From NCBI GenBank assembly GCA_021781455.1, contig JAJXWV010000023.1, positions 1-37,132 on the forward strand: DNA of 37,132 nt, in the 5' to 3' direction. The translations under genes were made by a program, and so were the position numbers. Each line of letters opens with the position of its first letter. Position 1 is the first letter of the stretch. A model generated the notes under the pieces. The model ran no database searches. It had not been told where the DNA came from and saw only the letters and a program-made list of their open reading frames with translations. Positions 1-8,507 of this stretch are shown piece by piece. The DNA is from Acidobacteriota bacterium (lineage in GTDB: Bacteria; Acidobacteriota; Thermoanaerobaculia; Gp7-AA8).

Positions 1-330
1 ATACCGCTCCTCGGGGGTGATCTGGTGATATCGCAAGGACGATCCCTTCTTGCCGGAAGTGCTCGTCAGTGTCCCAGATCGCCCCTTTTCGCGCTCGCCT
101 CGTTGCACTTACTTGTTGAATTCGGGCACGATAACTACGTCGACCCACGGACGCTCATTAGATATCGCGATACGGTCACATACAACGTGAGCTTCCTGAA
201 CAACTTTCGCCAATCGTGGCCATATGCGGATTTCTATGACTTCTATAACGATTACACAACGCGTGCTCTCTGGTCGAATCCGGCAGCGGCCGATAGCCTT
301 CGGTACGTCAACAATGTCACCGCGCCATAA
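1..330 (+). CDS. C-terminal part of an unrecognised protein (5' end outside window)
   Basis: The frame is open from the first base of the window to a TAA at 328-330, so this is probably the 3' end of a gene that starts upstream. The last 70 residues look like real protein: aromatic-rich, with YADFYDFYNDYTTRALW and few of the Arg/Ser runs that mark shadow frames here. I do not recognise a family. A GTG at 25 could start a 101-residue protein, but no ribosome binding site is evident, so a truncated C-terminus is more likely. The stop overlaps the start of the next gene by a few codons, which suggests co-transcription. Confidence 0.35.
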   Translation: MPLLGGDLVISQGRSLLAGSARQCPRSPLFALASLHLLVEFGHDNYVDPRTLIRYRDTVTYNVSFLNNFRQSWPYADFYDFYNDYTTRALWSNPAAADSLRYVNNVTAP

Positions 331-1369
331 GGTGGCGCGCGGAGCCTGCGTGCGCAGGCTCCGCGCTTTGGTCGTCATGCTCGCAGTCGCGGCGCCGTTG
401 CGAGCAGATTGGACGCTCACGTATCCGTGGAAAGGGCAACCGTACAGCGGCAGCGTCGTCGCTGCGGGCGATGCTCGAGTGTATGCGTGCTCGGGCCTCG
501 AAGCGTGGCTCGTCGCGAGCGATGATGGTGGCAGAACGTGGTCGAAGACATCGCCGCTCACCACGTCGTCATCAGTGGTCCCAGTGGACATCGTCTCTCA
601 GCCGCACAGTCCGGACACCGTTGTGATCGACGCAGAGGGGCTGGAAGCCGCAATCTTCCGAACGGCGGATGCCGGCGCAACATGGCAACGCGTAGGCGCC
701 TATGTGCACGTCGCGGTCGATCCCGTCGATCCGAATGTGATGTATGCGTCACGGGGGTATCCGTCATTTGGTGGCATTGTTAAGACCGTCGATGGAGGAA
801 TCACTTGGAGCGATACTGCACGAAAGAATAGTCTCGACCGAGCCATCGTGGTCGATGTTCTCGACCACCAGACGGTGTACGCGATCGGAATCGACGTCCC
901 CGAACAGAAGACGGCCGGTCTGTATCGTACGCGCGACGGTGGTGCAACATGGCCCTCGATATACCCAGGGTACAACACGATTTTGTCGCTCACCGTCGAC
1001 GTTCTCGATCGTTTGTATGCCATTGTAGAGAGCGAGTTCGCGCTTCTCCTGCTGCGCAGCACCAACCAAGGCGACTCGTGGTCGCGCCTCCGGATCACGG
1101 TGCCACCCGTCGGAGGATATCCCGACGTTCGAGCCAGGGCGGTCGCAATCGATCCGCGTATGCCGCAGCGCCTATACGTTGGCACGCTGGAACAAGGGGT
1201 CGTTGCATCATTCGATGACGGCGTCACGTGGGAAGTCCTCGGGAACCTCCCTAGTCATTTTGTGAACGCAATTACCGTCACAGGCGACGGAGCAGTACTT
1301 GCCGCCACCCCCGACGGTATTTATCGTTACATGCCTACGCCGCCGCGTCGCCGCGCCATAGGCAAGTAA
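314..1369 (+). CDS. Secreted Asp-box (BNR/sialidase-like) beta-propeller protein
   Basis: Predicted 351-residue exported protein. The ATG at 314 gives a basic N-terminus followed by a hydrophobic stretch (LRALVVMLAVAAPLRA) and a likely signal-peptidase site before DWTL. At least six Asp-box motifs of the S/T-x-D-x-G-x-T-W type recur through the chain: SDDGGRTW, TADAGATW, TVDGGITW, TRDGGATW, STNQGDSW and SFDDGVTW. This spacing is typical of sialidase-like or VPS10/BNR beta-propellers. No sialidase catalytic Arg/Tyr set can be assigned by eye, so the function is left open: periplasmic or extracellular binding, or glycan processing. The in-frame start at 224 is rejected because it would place 30 charged residues before the signal peptide. 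A GTG at 332 is a possible shorter start. Confidence 0.75.
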   Translation: MSPRHKVARGACVRRLRALVVMLAVAAPLRADWTLTYPWKGQPYSGSVVAAGDARVYACSGLEAWLVASDDGGRTWSKTSPLTTSSSVVPVDIVSQPHSPDTVVIDAEGLEAAIFRTADAGATWQRVGAYVHVAVDPVDPNVMYASRGYPSFGGIVKTVDGGITWSDTARKNSLDRAIVVDVLDHQTVYAIGIDVPEQKTAGLYRTRDGGATWPSIYPGYNTILSLTVDVLDRLYAIVESEFALLLLRSTNQGDSWSRLRITVPPVGGYPDVRARAVAIDPRMPQRLYVGTLEQGVVASFDDGVTWEVLGNLPSHFVNAITVTGDGAVLAATPDGIYRYMPTPPRRRAIGK

Positions 1370-1902
1370 TTTCCCGGGGCGGTTTTCGACCGATGGGGCA
1401 GAATCGTTGCCGAGCACCGCGACCTGTGTCGTGGCGGTGCGTCGGACGAAAGAGGTTCAACAGAAACGCCGTAGATTCCTTGACTCTGCCAAGGTTGCGG
1501 CACGGCCGATACATGCGGCCGCGAAGCGGGAGAATTGCCGGGCATCTCGTCAGGCGCAGAAGCCGTTGAGGGCTGCGGGATGAGTCTCCGTCGCCTGTGC
1601 CCGCACCGATGTTCGCGGCGTGACGCGGCGGCAGGATTGCCAGCCAAACTGGTCGTGGTTGAGCATCAGCGCTTCCATGCCGCGACGTCGCCGGCTAATA
1701 GCGGACTTTTCCTGAGGCGTGCGAATTCCGCGTCGGGGGCGTGCGACGGTCGATGCCACCACGCCCGCGAGCAGTTCCTCTGGCCGGATTCTCAGATCTT
1801 CCGCAAGCACGAGTTCTGTGCGTACCGAGGGTGCTCCAGTGACCACTTGTGGTCAGCCGTGCACCCTACTGACGCTCAGCCGTCCTTCATAAGCTGAGCT
1901 TC
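1370..1902 (+). other. Gene-poor stretch of 533 bases
   Basis: No convincing gene. A minus-strand frame between 1550 and 1846 contains RTELVLAEDLRIRPEELLAG, which resembles the last helix of XRE-type repressors (LAxxLxxxPEELL). It lacks the helix-turn-helix itself and runs into Arg-rich nonsense, so at most it is a remnant. I see no clear promoter or terminator. Confidence 0.4.
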
Positions 1903-2881
1903 ATGTTCAAACCCATACTCACCGAACGTGATACGGCGAAGCTGTATCACCGGATGCTGCCGCCCGACATCCGGCAGTACCTCAACGGCCGCGGGATCCC
2001 CGACACGATCATCGACCGTCAGCTCCTCGGCTGGAACGGGAAGAGCATCACGATTCCGGTTTTCGGCCACGATGGTCACGAGGTCCTCACGTTCCGGCTC
2101 GCGAAATCGCCGAAGGACACAAGCGACAGTCCGAAGATACTCTCGGAACCGGGCACCTGGGCGGAGCTCTACGGATGGGAAACGCTCGCACGAGAACCTC
2201 ACCGCGTGGTGATCTGCGAGGGCGAGTTCGACCGGCTCGTTCTCGAGGCGAACGGGATTCCGGCCGTCACCTCGACCGCAGGAGCACACGTCTTCCTGCC
2301 TCATTGGGCGAAGCACTTCGAGCGCATCCCGCGCGTCTACATCTGCTTCGATCGCGATCCGGCCGGCCACGACGGTATGGAGAAGGTCCGGCGCATCCTG
2401 CCGCAGGCCACGATCGTCGAGCTGCCTGCCGAGAGACAAGGGAGACATCACCGATTACTTCGTCCGTCTCGGAAAGAACACCGTCGACTTCGACTTGCTG
2501 ATCGCAGCGGCTGAAAGGAAGAAGGAGGCGGCTCAGGATGACACGGAGCCTCCGAACTTTCGCCTTCCTAAACCGCAACATAAATCAGGCGCGCGTCGAG
2601 CGCAGCGACTCAGAGAGCAGATACCAATCCAGAAGGTCATCGAGATGTTCGTGGATCTCGACCCGTCCGGAACCCACTTCGTTGGTTTCTGTCCCTTCCA
2701 CGAAGAAAAGACGCCATCCTTCACGGTTTACCCGGAGACCGGCACCTACTTCTGCTTCGGGTGCGAAGCGCATGGTGACGTGATCGCCTTCCTGATGCAC
2801 AAAGAGTCGATGACCTACGGACAGGTGTGCGAAGCGCTGGAGTCCTACCTATTCACCAATGACCTCTTCCCAACCTCCTGA
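1903..2881 (+). pseudogene. Toprim plus CHC2 zinc-finger primase-like protein, split by a +1 frameshift
   Basis: The first frame (from ATG 1903) encodes a Toprim fold: acidic CEGEFDRLVLEANG motif near residue 108, then STAGAH and YICFDRDPAGHDG, the metal-binding acidic pair typical of DnaG-type primases and topoisomerases. Homologous-looking sequence moves into the next frame at about 2434 (one extra base in GCCGAGAGACAAG). It continues as DKGDITDYFVRLGKNTVDFD, then a charged linker and a CHC2-type zinc finger: CPFHEEKTPSFTV, then YFCFGCEAHGDVIAF, ending at 2881. Restoring the frame gives about 325 residues. In DnaG the CHC2 finger precedes Toprim; here the order is reversed and the RNA-polymerase core between them is absent. 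Likely from a phage or integrative element. If the shift is a sequencing error the gene is intact; otherwise it is two separate ORFs. Confidence 0.7.
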
Positions 2882-3416
2882 AGAGAAGAAGGTCCAGACC
2901 ATCCCCACCGCCTCCGCGAGGCTGCCGCAAGGCGATCTTCTGGAGATGGTGTATGACCCCGACGAGGGCACGACGCGTTTCATCGTGGGGAATGGCGAGG
3001 CATGGACATACGAAACGAGCCTCTCTCTTTCTCCTACTGAGCGCCTCGTGCCGTACTCCCCGTCGAACAACCTCGTCAAACACGGAGTCGTGCTCTTCCC
3101 CTCGGAACCGGAGGAGTACGGCACCGAGGCGGATTTGCTCTCCCGCATCCGTGCGTTTCTGCATCGCTACGTGGACATGGAGGAGGACTTCGAGGAGATC
3201 GCTGCGTACTACGCGCTCTTCACCTGGATCTACGATGCCTTCCACGAAGTCCCCTATGTCCGTGTTCGCGGCGGATACGGCACCGGCAATCGCGCTTGCG
3301 CAATTTCTGCACAGGCTCTCAGGATGACGCCTGTAGGGGTGCCGCCGGCAGCGAGGAGGACAACAACAGCGGACCGCGTACTGCCTATACTTGCTCGATG
3401 CCGCAGATCGAGTTGA
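2859..3416 (+). pseudogene. Truncated phage/ICE-type ATPase, broken at the Walker A motif
   Basis: The ATG at 2859 overlaps the end of the primase-like frame, so the two belonged to one replication module. The first ~140 residues read as an orderly acidic domain with EDFEEIAAYYALFTWIYDAF followed by EVPYVRVRGGYGTG. The last piece is the start of a P-loop (G-x-x-G-x-G-K-S/T), but the frame reads GTGNRACA where GTGKSR would be expected. Losing one A at about 3286 would explain this. Downstream sequence in any frame does not resume an ATPase: no Walker B or sensor is visible before cardiolipin synthase begins at 3484. I therefore call it a 3'-truncated gene. The family resembles DNA-dependent ATPases/helicases of mobile elements that carry a YxRxxGxxGTGK signature. 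Confidence 0.55.
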
Positions 3417-3483
3417 CGATCTGGCTCGGAACCGAGGGCGTGCCCATCGGCGCAGAACGCGTCTCGAACTTCGCGGCCGGCAA

Positions 3484-4899
3484 ATGAGCGCGATCGCCGC
3501 TGTCGTAGCGCTCATCCATCTCCTCGGCGCGCTCAGCGCGATTCGGGCGGTGATGGATACACGGACGCCGCAGGGCGCGATCGCGTGGGTGGTCGCACTG
3601 ATCGGCTTCCCTTACCTCGCGCTGCCGATGTTCTGGATTTTCGGAGGCCGAAGGTTCGTCGGATATGTCATCGAGCGCCGCAGCGCGCTGTCGGAAGCGA
3701 ACCCCATTGCCAGAGGTGCGCATCAGGCGCTGGCGGACAGCGGTCTGCTCGTCACGACGGAAGCGAATTGGGAGCTGCCGTTCGGGCGCCTGTCGAAACT
3801 TCCGTTCACCACGGGAAACGATGTCGAGCTTCTCATCGACGGCGACGCGACGTTCGCCTCGCTCCTGGCGGGCATCGCTCGAGCGCGTGAGTACGTCCTC
3901 GTGCAGTTCTTCATCTTTCGCAACGATCGGATCGGACGTCAGATGCAGGACGTACTTCTGGAGCGCGCCCGCGCCGGCGTGCGGGTGTACGTCTTGTACG
4001 ACAGGGTGGGGTGCTACGACCTGCCGCGGAGGTACATGCAGCGTCTGCGGGATGGCGGCGTCGAGGTGCGCGCGTTTCGCACCGTCGGCGCGTATCGATT
4101 CCAGGTCAATTTTCGCAATCACCGGAAGATCGTCGTCGTCGACGGCCGCGAAGGCTGGGTCGGTGGCCTCAACGTCGGCGACGAATACCTCGGCCGCGAT
4201 CCGAAGGCCGGCTTCTGGCGCGATACGGACGTGCGCGTGGACGGACCGGTCGTGCAGGCCGTGCAAGTCGCATTTCTCGAGGACTGGCACTGGGCGTCAG
4301 GCCATTTGCTGTCGCTCGACTGGACCCCGCGGCCGTCGCCGGGCGGCGCCCGCCGCGCCGTGCTCGCGCTGCCGAGCGGACCCGCCGACGACCTGGAAAC
4401 GTGCACGCTGTTCTTCATCGACGCGATCAACGCAGCGCGATCGCGTTTGTGGATCGCAACACCGTACTTCGTTCCCGATGAACAGTTCATCACGGCCGTG
4501 CAGCTCGCTGCGCTTCGCGGAGTGGCCGTGCGCATCCTGGTCCCGAAGACCAACAACCACATCCTCGTCGGATTATCGATCTGGTCCTATCTCGACGAGC
4601 TCGAAGCGGTGGGCGTCGAGTTCTGGCAATACGCGCGCGGCTTCATGCATCAGAAGGTGACGCTGATCGACGATGCCGCGTGCACGATCGGAACGGCGAA
4701 CTTCGACAACCGATCCTTCCGGCTGAACTTCGAGATTACGATGGCGATCGCCGATCGCGAGTTCACGTCGCGTGTGCGCGCGATGCTGGAGGCGGATTTT
4801 GCGGCATCGGAGCGCATCACCGCGGCCGATCTTCGCGCGCGATCGTTCGCCTTCCGGTTCGCAGTCCGCGCTGCACGGCTCGCCTCTCCGGTGCAGTGA
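3484..4899 (+). CDS. cls: Cardiolipin synthase (phospholipase D superfamily)
   Basis: Predicted 471-residue membrane enzyme that condenses two phosphatidylglycerols into cardiolipin and glycerol. Two N-terminal transmembrane segments (residues ~2-20 and ~33-53) precede two phospholipase D catalytic HKD motifs: HRKIVVVD at His213 with downstream GGLN, and HQKVTLID at His389 with GTANFDNRSF. Length and layout match the bacterial ClsA family. The ATG at 3484 starts directly on the first membrane helix; the open frame extends upstream to 3391, but those residues are charged and lack a start with a good ribosome site. It sits downstream of the broken mobile-element genes and is convergent with the HATPase gene at 5144. 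Confidence 0.95.
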   Translation: MSAIAAVVALIHLLGALSAIRAVMDTRTPQGAIAWVVALIGFPYLALPMFWIFGGRRFVGYVIERRSALSEANPIARGAHQALADSGLLVTTEANWELPFGRLSKLPFTTGNDVELLIDGDATFASLLAGIARAREYVLVQFFIFRNDRIGRQMQDVLLERARAGVRVYVLYDRVGCYDLPRRYMQRLRDGGVEVRAFRTVGAYRFQVNFRNHRKIVVVDGREGWVGGLNVGDEYLGRDPKAGFWRDTDVRVDGPVVQAVQVAFLEDWHWASGHLLSLDWTPRPSPGGARRAVLALPSGPADDLETCTLFFIDAINAARSRLWIATPYFVPDEQFITAVQLAALRGVAVRILVPKTNNHILVGLSIWSYLDELEAVGVEFWQYARGFMHQKVTLIDDAACTIGTANFDNRSFRLNFEITMAIADREFTSRVRAMLEADFAASERITAADLRARSFAFRFAVRAARLASPVQ

Positions 4900-4961
4900 A
4901 CGGGTCGCTCTTCACCTCTTCGATGCAGCCGTACGTCACCGCGCTCGCGTCGTCCAAGCTA

Positions 4962-5152
4962 CCCAATGAGACAAAAATCGGGTGCAGGACGCTTGTCATT
5001 CCGAGCGTTTAGCTAGGAATCTGGGCGGGCGGGTGGCGCGCGATCGGTACGGCAACTGCCTGTGGCTGGATCGGTGCGCCGCCCATTCCCCCAGATTCCT
5101 GGCTAAACGCTCGGAATGACAAGATCGCTCTTCGATTTTTGTCTCATTGGGG
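4962..5152. repeat. Long imperfect palindrome between convergent genes
   Basis: Left arm 4962-5025 and right arm 5090-5152 are inverted copies. The outer block is CCCAATGAGACAAAAATCG (4962-4980) against its reverse complement (5133-5151). The inner block is CTTGTCATTCCGAGCGTTTA (from 4992) continuing to AGGAATCTGGG, against 5090-5123. About 64 bases separate the arms. The inner block resembles the TCATTCCGAGCG...AGGAATCT dispersed palindromes seen in several environmental bacteria (from memory). The outer block supplies the TGA stop of the minus-strand gene. It may act as a bidirectional terminator and/or be a MITE/REP-like unit. Confidence 0.85.
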
Positions 5153-6793
5153 CTGGCTCGCTTCCGCGGATAGCGTCTGGCGCGCCAGTAGTTCAAGCGG
5201 GAAGGTCCCGTGCAGCTCCGCAGGAGAGGCGAAGAAGCGGGGCGCGCCGGACAGAAAGGCCGGGATCTGCGGGTCGAGCCCCGTCGTGATGAGCTTGCGC
5301 GCGATTCGAATCCCCTCGTCTCGGACCATGCGCGTGAAACGCTCGAGGTTACGGTCGGCCTCAGCCGTCTCCTTGAAGTCAAAGTACTCCTGGATGCTCT
5401 GCGGCGGCTTCAGGATCACAATGGGGCGCTTCAGCTCGTCCTCCTCCACGCGCCCGCGATAGGTCGCCTGGTAGTACATGGGCGAAAGGTCCTCGTGCGA
5501 GATGTTCCAATCGCTCTCGTAGGGCTTATGCGTGAACATGTCGATCCGGTTCTCCTCGGTGACGGCCATGGCAAAGATGCACCCGGGGAACTGCGCCCTG
5601 GACTTCTGATAAGCCTCGAAAAGGAGCCTGCCGCAGGCGCGCTCTTTGTCGTTGTCCCTGCTGGCCGGCGCCTCCTGCGCTGGGGCTGGGGCTGGCGCTG
5701 GCGCTGCCGCCGCACTCACGGTTGCAGTTCGCGACGTGTCAGGCTCCGGCGGGACGGACCGGTAATTCTCCGGCAGGCGATACTTCTCCCGGTACGACGG
5801 ATCCGGCTGCAAGATCTTGCCCTTCAGGTAAGGCAAGCGCAGCGTCATGGTCGTGCCCTTTCCCATCGTGCTCTCGATTGCCAACTCGCCGCCGAACTCG
5901 GCGACCGTCTGGCGGACAAACACGAAACCGAGCGAATGGATCTCGCCATCCAGCGTCTGGCGGTCAGCGAGAAGCTGCGCGATCTTCGCCGGGGACATGC
6001 CCGCGCCGTCGTCGCTCAAGCGCAGCACCACGCGGTCGCCTTCGACGACCGTGCTCACGTGGACCTCACCCGCCTTGCGCCCGCCCATGGCGTCGACGGC
6101 ATTCATGACCAGGTTGAAGTACATACGGCGGAAACGCTGGCGTCTGCCGGCAATGACCGCCGGGTCCATCCGTTCGAGATGCAGCTCCACGCGGGCCTCG
6201 GACTTCTCGACTACATACCCGCGCACGACATCCTGCGTGAAATCGCGGATGTCCTCGGCAATGTCGAACTCCTCCTGGACGCCGGCGTCATTCGCCTCCT
6301 CGCGAAAGGCCACGATGCGCTGGTGCACGCCGTAAAGCCAGCTGGTGCAGTTACGGTAGTGGCGCCGCGAGCGGACGGAGCGCGCCTCCTGGGGCAGGAA
6401 GGACAGCACCTGATCCGACCGCCCCCACAGCGGGTTGAGAATGAGATGGCAGGTCTTGTCGATGGCGTCGACGTAGCGGCGGCCGAGGAGCAGCACTGTT
6501 GGGTCCGGCGAGAAACTCTTCACCGCGTTCGAATAGTCCTGGAACGCCCTGCGCGCGGTGCCGAGCTTGGACTTCAGTTCCTGCACATCCGCCTCGTGCA
6601 GAACCTGCGCCTGCTCGATGTTGTAGATCTCGAGGTCCGTGTTCAGGGTGACGTGGTAATGAAGGATCTCGTTGAAAAAGCCCTCGACACGAAGGTCGTG
6701 GATGAGGAACTTGATCTCGGCGACTTCCTTCTTGATCCCTTCCCGGTAGTCGGGCATGGCCTGGGAGGAATCGCCCGTTTGTCCCGTCGTCAC
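5144..6793 (-). CDS. Orphan histidine-kinase-like HATPase protein
   Basis: Predicted 549-residue cytosolic protein with a GHKL ATPase domain. The N-box is NLVMNAVDAM (~residues 225-240), the G1 box LSDDGAGM (~260), and a G2-like segment TMGKGTTMTLRLP (~310). Residues 1-210 are predicted helical and contain no canonical H-box of the HExxxP kind; IHDLR near residue 33 is the only nearby His-Asp motif. An Ala/Pro linker (~365-382) leads to a C-terminal ~165-residue domain I do not recognise. No membrane segment or receiver domain is visible and no response-regulator gene is adjacent. The start is GTG at 6793; ATG at 6757 (MPDYREG) is an alternative. The stop codon lies inside the palindrome at 4962-5152. 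It could be a kinase of an atypical HisKA class or a non-kinase ATPase. Confidence 0.7.
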   Translation of the reverse strand: MTTGQTGDSSQAMPDYREGIKKEVAEIKFLIHDLRVEGFFNEILHYHVTLNTDLEIYNIEQAQVLHEADVQELKSKLGTARRAFQDYSNAVKSFSPDPTVLLLGRRYVDAIDKTCHLILNPLWGRSDQVLSFLPQEARSVRSRRHYRNCTSWLYGVHQRIVAFREEANDAGVQEEFDIAEDIRDFTQDVVRGYVVEKSEARVELHLERMDPAVIAGRRQRFRRMYFNLVMNAVDAMGGRKAGEVHVSTVVEGDRVVLRLSDDGAGMSPAKIAQLLADRQTLDGEIHSLGFVFVRQTVAEFGGELAIESTMGKGTTMTLRLPYLKGKILQPDPSYREKYRLPENYRSVPPEPDTSRTATVSAAAAPAPAPAPAQEAPASRDNDKERACGRLLFEAYQKSRAQFPGCIFAMAVTEENRIDMFTHKPYESDWNISHEDLSPMYYQATYRGRVEEDELKRPIVILKPPQSIQEYFDFKETAEADRNLERFTRMVRDEGIRIARKLITTGLDPQIPAFLSGAPRFFASPAELHGTFPLELLARQTLSAEASQPQ

Positions 6794-7336
6794 CGTTCAG
6801 CCCCCATCATCAACGTCGAACCCTCTGATTCGGCAAAACGCCGCGGACAGACGCCCCCTTCTTTCCGCTCTTCCAGACGAGACATGGGACCCAGCGGCCA
6901 TGGGCGGGGCCGCGCGTTCGAAATCAGGTTACCGAGTGCGGCCTGCTACGACAGCTGCAGGTTACCACTGGCTCGACGGCGAGGATGTTGGGCCGGTGAC
7001 TTTGCGATTCGGCCGGGAGGTCATCGCGAACCACCGTGGATGGACGCCGCCAAATGCCTGCAACGAGATGCGAAGTGCGAGAAAGAAGTCATAGCCGAGA
7101 ATGCGAGAAGTCGGCAAAGCGGAAGATTCCGCTGTCGCAACATAGCTGGCAAACGATGTCCGGCGTGCTATCTGTCCGGCAGGAGAATTCGGCAGAGTCA
7201 TCGAGACTCGCCGCCTGAGCTCCCCCGAATTCTTGTGTGTGTGTCATCTCCTTAACGCAAATGAGGGGTTGATGTGGGCGACTCGAGCGGGATTCGGATC
7301 CGTATTGGCCCCCAACATTCAGCAGCCACAAGAAGG
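6794..7336. other. Gene-poor stretch upstream of the repeat-bounded segment
   Basis: No supported gene from 6794 to the first repeat at 7337, nor from there to the Rhs remnant at 7611. Open frames here are short, mutually overlapping and Arg/Ser-rich, as expected of non-coding high-GC sequence. The promoter of the minus-strand HATPase gene must lie at its right-hand end (after 6793), but I see no clear -10/-35 pair. Confidence 0.5.
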
Positions 7337-7423
7337 AGGAAGGAGAGGGTCAGGAAGGAGAGGGTCACCCATTAGCAGGCATTGTCAAGATGGGCGGGCG
7401 AATCCCTGCCGCGTTTAGCGGCT
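7337..7423 (+). repeat. Left inverted-repeat arm with 15-bp tandem units
   Basis: Two tandem copies of AGGAAGGAGAGGGTC occur at 7337-7351 and 7352-7366, with a third at 7489-7503. They are followed by ACCCATTAGCAGGC, TTGTCAAGATGGGCGGGCGA and ATCCCTGCCGCG, ending in a small hairpin (GCCGC-GTTTA-GCGGC). The same block is present inverted at 8878-8949 with only a few changes. Confidence 0.85.
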
Positions 7424-7610
7424 GCTATCAGTGGCTGACTTCTGCGTCTGCCGTGCTGATTCAGCAGTCCCGGTGTCTCGGTCGGGTCAGGAAGGAGAGG
7501 GTCAGATCTTCTTTGTTCGGCATCGATTCTATCGGTTGCGGGCCAAGTGTTTGATGCATTGGTGCTTGTCGCGCTTTGCGACTCGGCGTCGCCGCGAACC
7601 GCAGACGTGA

Positions 7611-8507
7611 CCCCATTCACCCACATTCACCCTCCATCGGACGGTCGGCTTCCAGTACGACAACGCGGACCGCGTGATCGGCCAGACCCTTCCCGACCAG
7701 CGGGTGATCGGGTTCGGATACGACGGGAACGGGAATCTGACCTCGGTCACGCCGCCGAGCCGGCCGCAGCATGGATTCACCTTCACGCCGGTCGACCTCG
7801 AGGCGTCCTATACGCCTCCGGCCGTGACCCCGGGAGGAGCAACGCAGTACAGCTACAACAAGGACCGCCGGCTGACCCAGGTGACGCGGCCCGACGGGAA
7901 GACGATCCAGATCGCATATGACACGGCAGGGCGGTCGAGCGGGGTCACGATCGGCCGAGGATCGTATGGCTTCACGTACGATCCGACGACGGGCATGCCG
8001 GCCACCGAGGCGGCGCCGAACGGGGAGGCGATCGCGAACAGCTTCGACGGACCGCTGCTGACTGAGCAGGCCTGGAGCGGGACGGTCACCGGAGCGGGTG
8101 AAAAGGCACGCTTGCGCAAGGAGTGGGAGCTGCTGCTGACGGTGTGGGGCATCGGCAAGATCCTCGGCCTGACAATCATGTACGAAGCCGGCGATGTGGG
8201 CCGCTTCCCCGGCGCCGGTCACTTCGCCTCGTACTGCCGGTGCGTCGACGCCCAGCGCCTCTCGAATGGCAAGAAGAAGGCGAACAACAACGCCAAGAAC
8301 GGCAACAAGTACCTGGCCTGGGCCTTCGTCGAGGCGGCGCACTACGCCGTCCGCTTCTACCCCGAGGCCAAACGCTTCTACGACAGGAAAACAGCGAAGA
8401 CCAACGGCGTGGTGGCGATCAAGGCGATCGCTCACAAGCTGGCCCGCGCCGCTTTTCATGTTCTGCGCGACCAGCAGCCCTTCGATCCGAAACGAGTCTT
8501 TGTTTGA
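7611..8507 (+). pseudogene. Chimeric ORF: Rhs/YD-repeat fragment fused to IS110 transposase C-terminus
   Basis: Open frame after a TGA at 7608. Residues up to about base 8095 are YD-repeat sequence of Rhs/RHS-core type: FQYDNADRVIGQTL, FGYDGNGNLTSVTPPS, YSYNKDRRLTQVTRPDGK, IQIAYDTAGRSSGVTIG and FTYDPTTGMP. From about 8096 the frame becomes the C-terminal Transposase_20 domain of the IS110/IS116 family: LLTVWGIGKILGLTIMYEAG, GDVGRFPGAGHFASYC, NGNKYLAWAFVEAAHYAVRF, ending DPKRVFV. Neither half is complete. The Rhs part lacks its start, most of the repeats and its toxin end; the transposase lacks the N-terminal DEDD catalytic domain. The join is in frame and without a stop. An ATA/ATG start near 7674 would allow translation, but I regard it as debris. 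Confidence 0.75.
8096..8507 (+). mobile_element. IS110-family insertion sequence remnant (3' part of transposase)
   Basis: This is the Transposase_20 half of an IS110/IS1111-type enzyme, recognisable from the G-x-G-x-x-x-A/G-L-T hairpin region, the R-F-x-x-A/G-x-x-F/L-A-S-Y stretch and the K-N-G-N-K-Y-L-x-W-A-F-V-E-A-A motif. The upstream catalytic part is absent and replaced by Rhs sequence. Downstream (8508-8660) is GC-rich non-coding sequence containing GGCCACCGGCCGGC, which may be the rest of the element. Confidence 0.7.

Noticed and set aside
1550-1846. Minus-strand 98-residue frame resembling the end of an XRE repressor
   Set aside because: Only one helix-like segment (LAEDLRIRPEELLAG) resembles the family and no DNA-binding helix is present; kept only as a note in the intergenic entry.
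5210-7255. 681-residue open frame on the plus strand opposite the HATPase gene
   Set aside because: Its composition is Arg/His/Val-rich antisense of a well-supported GHKL protein, with no recognisable domain; a codon-bias shadow.
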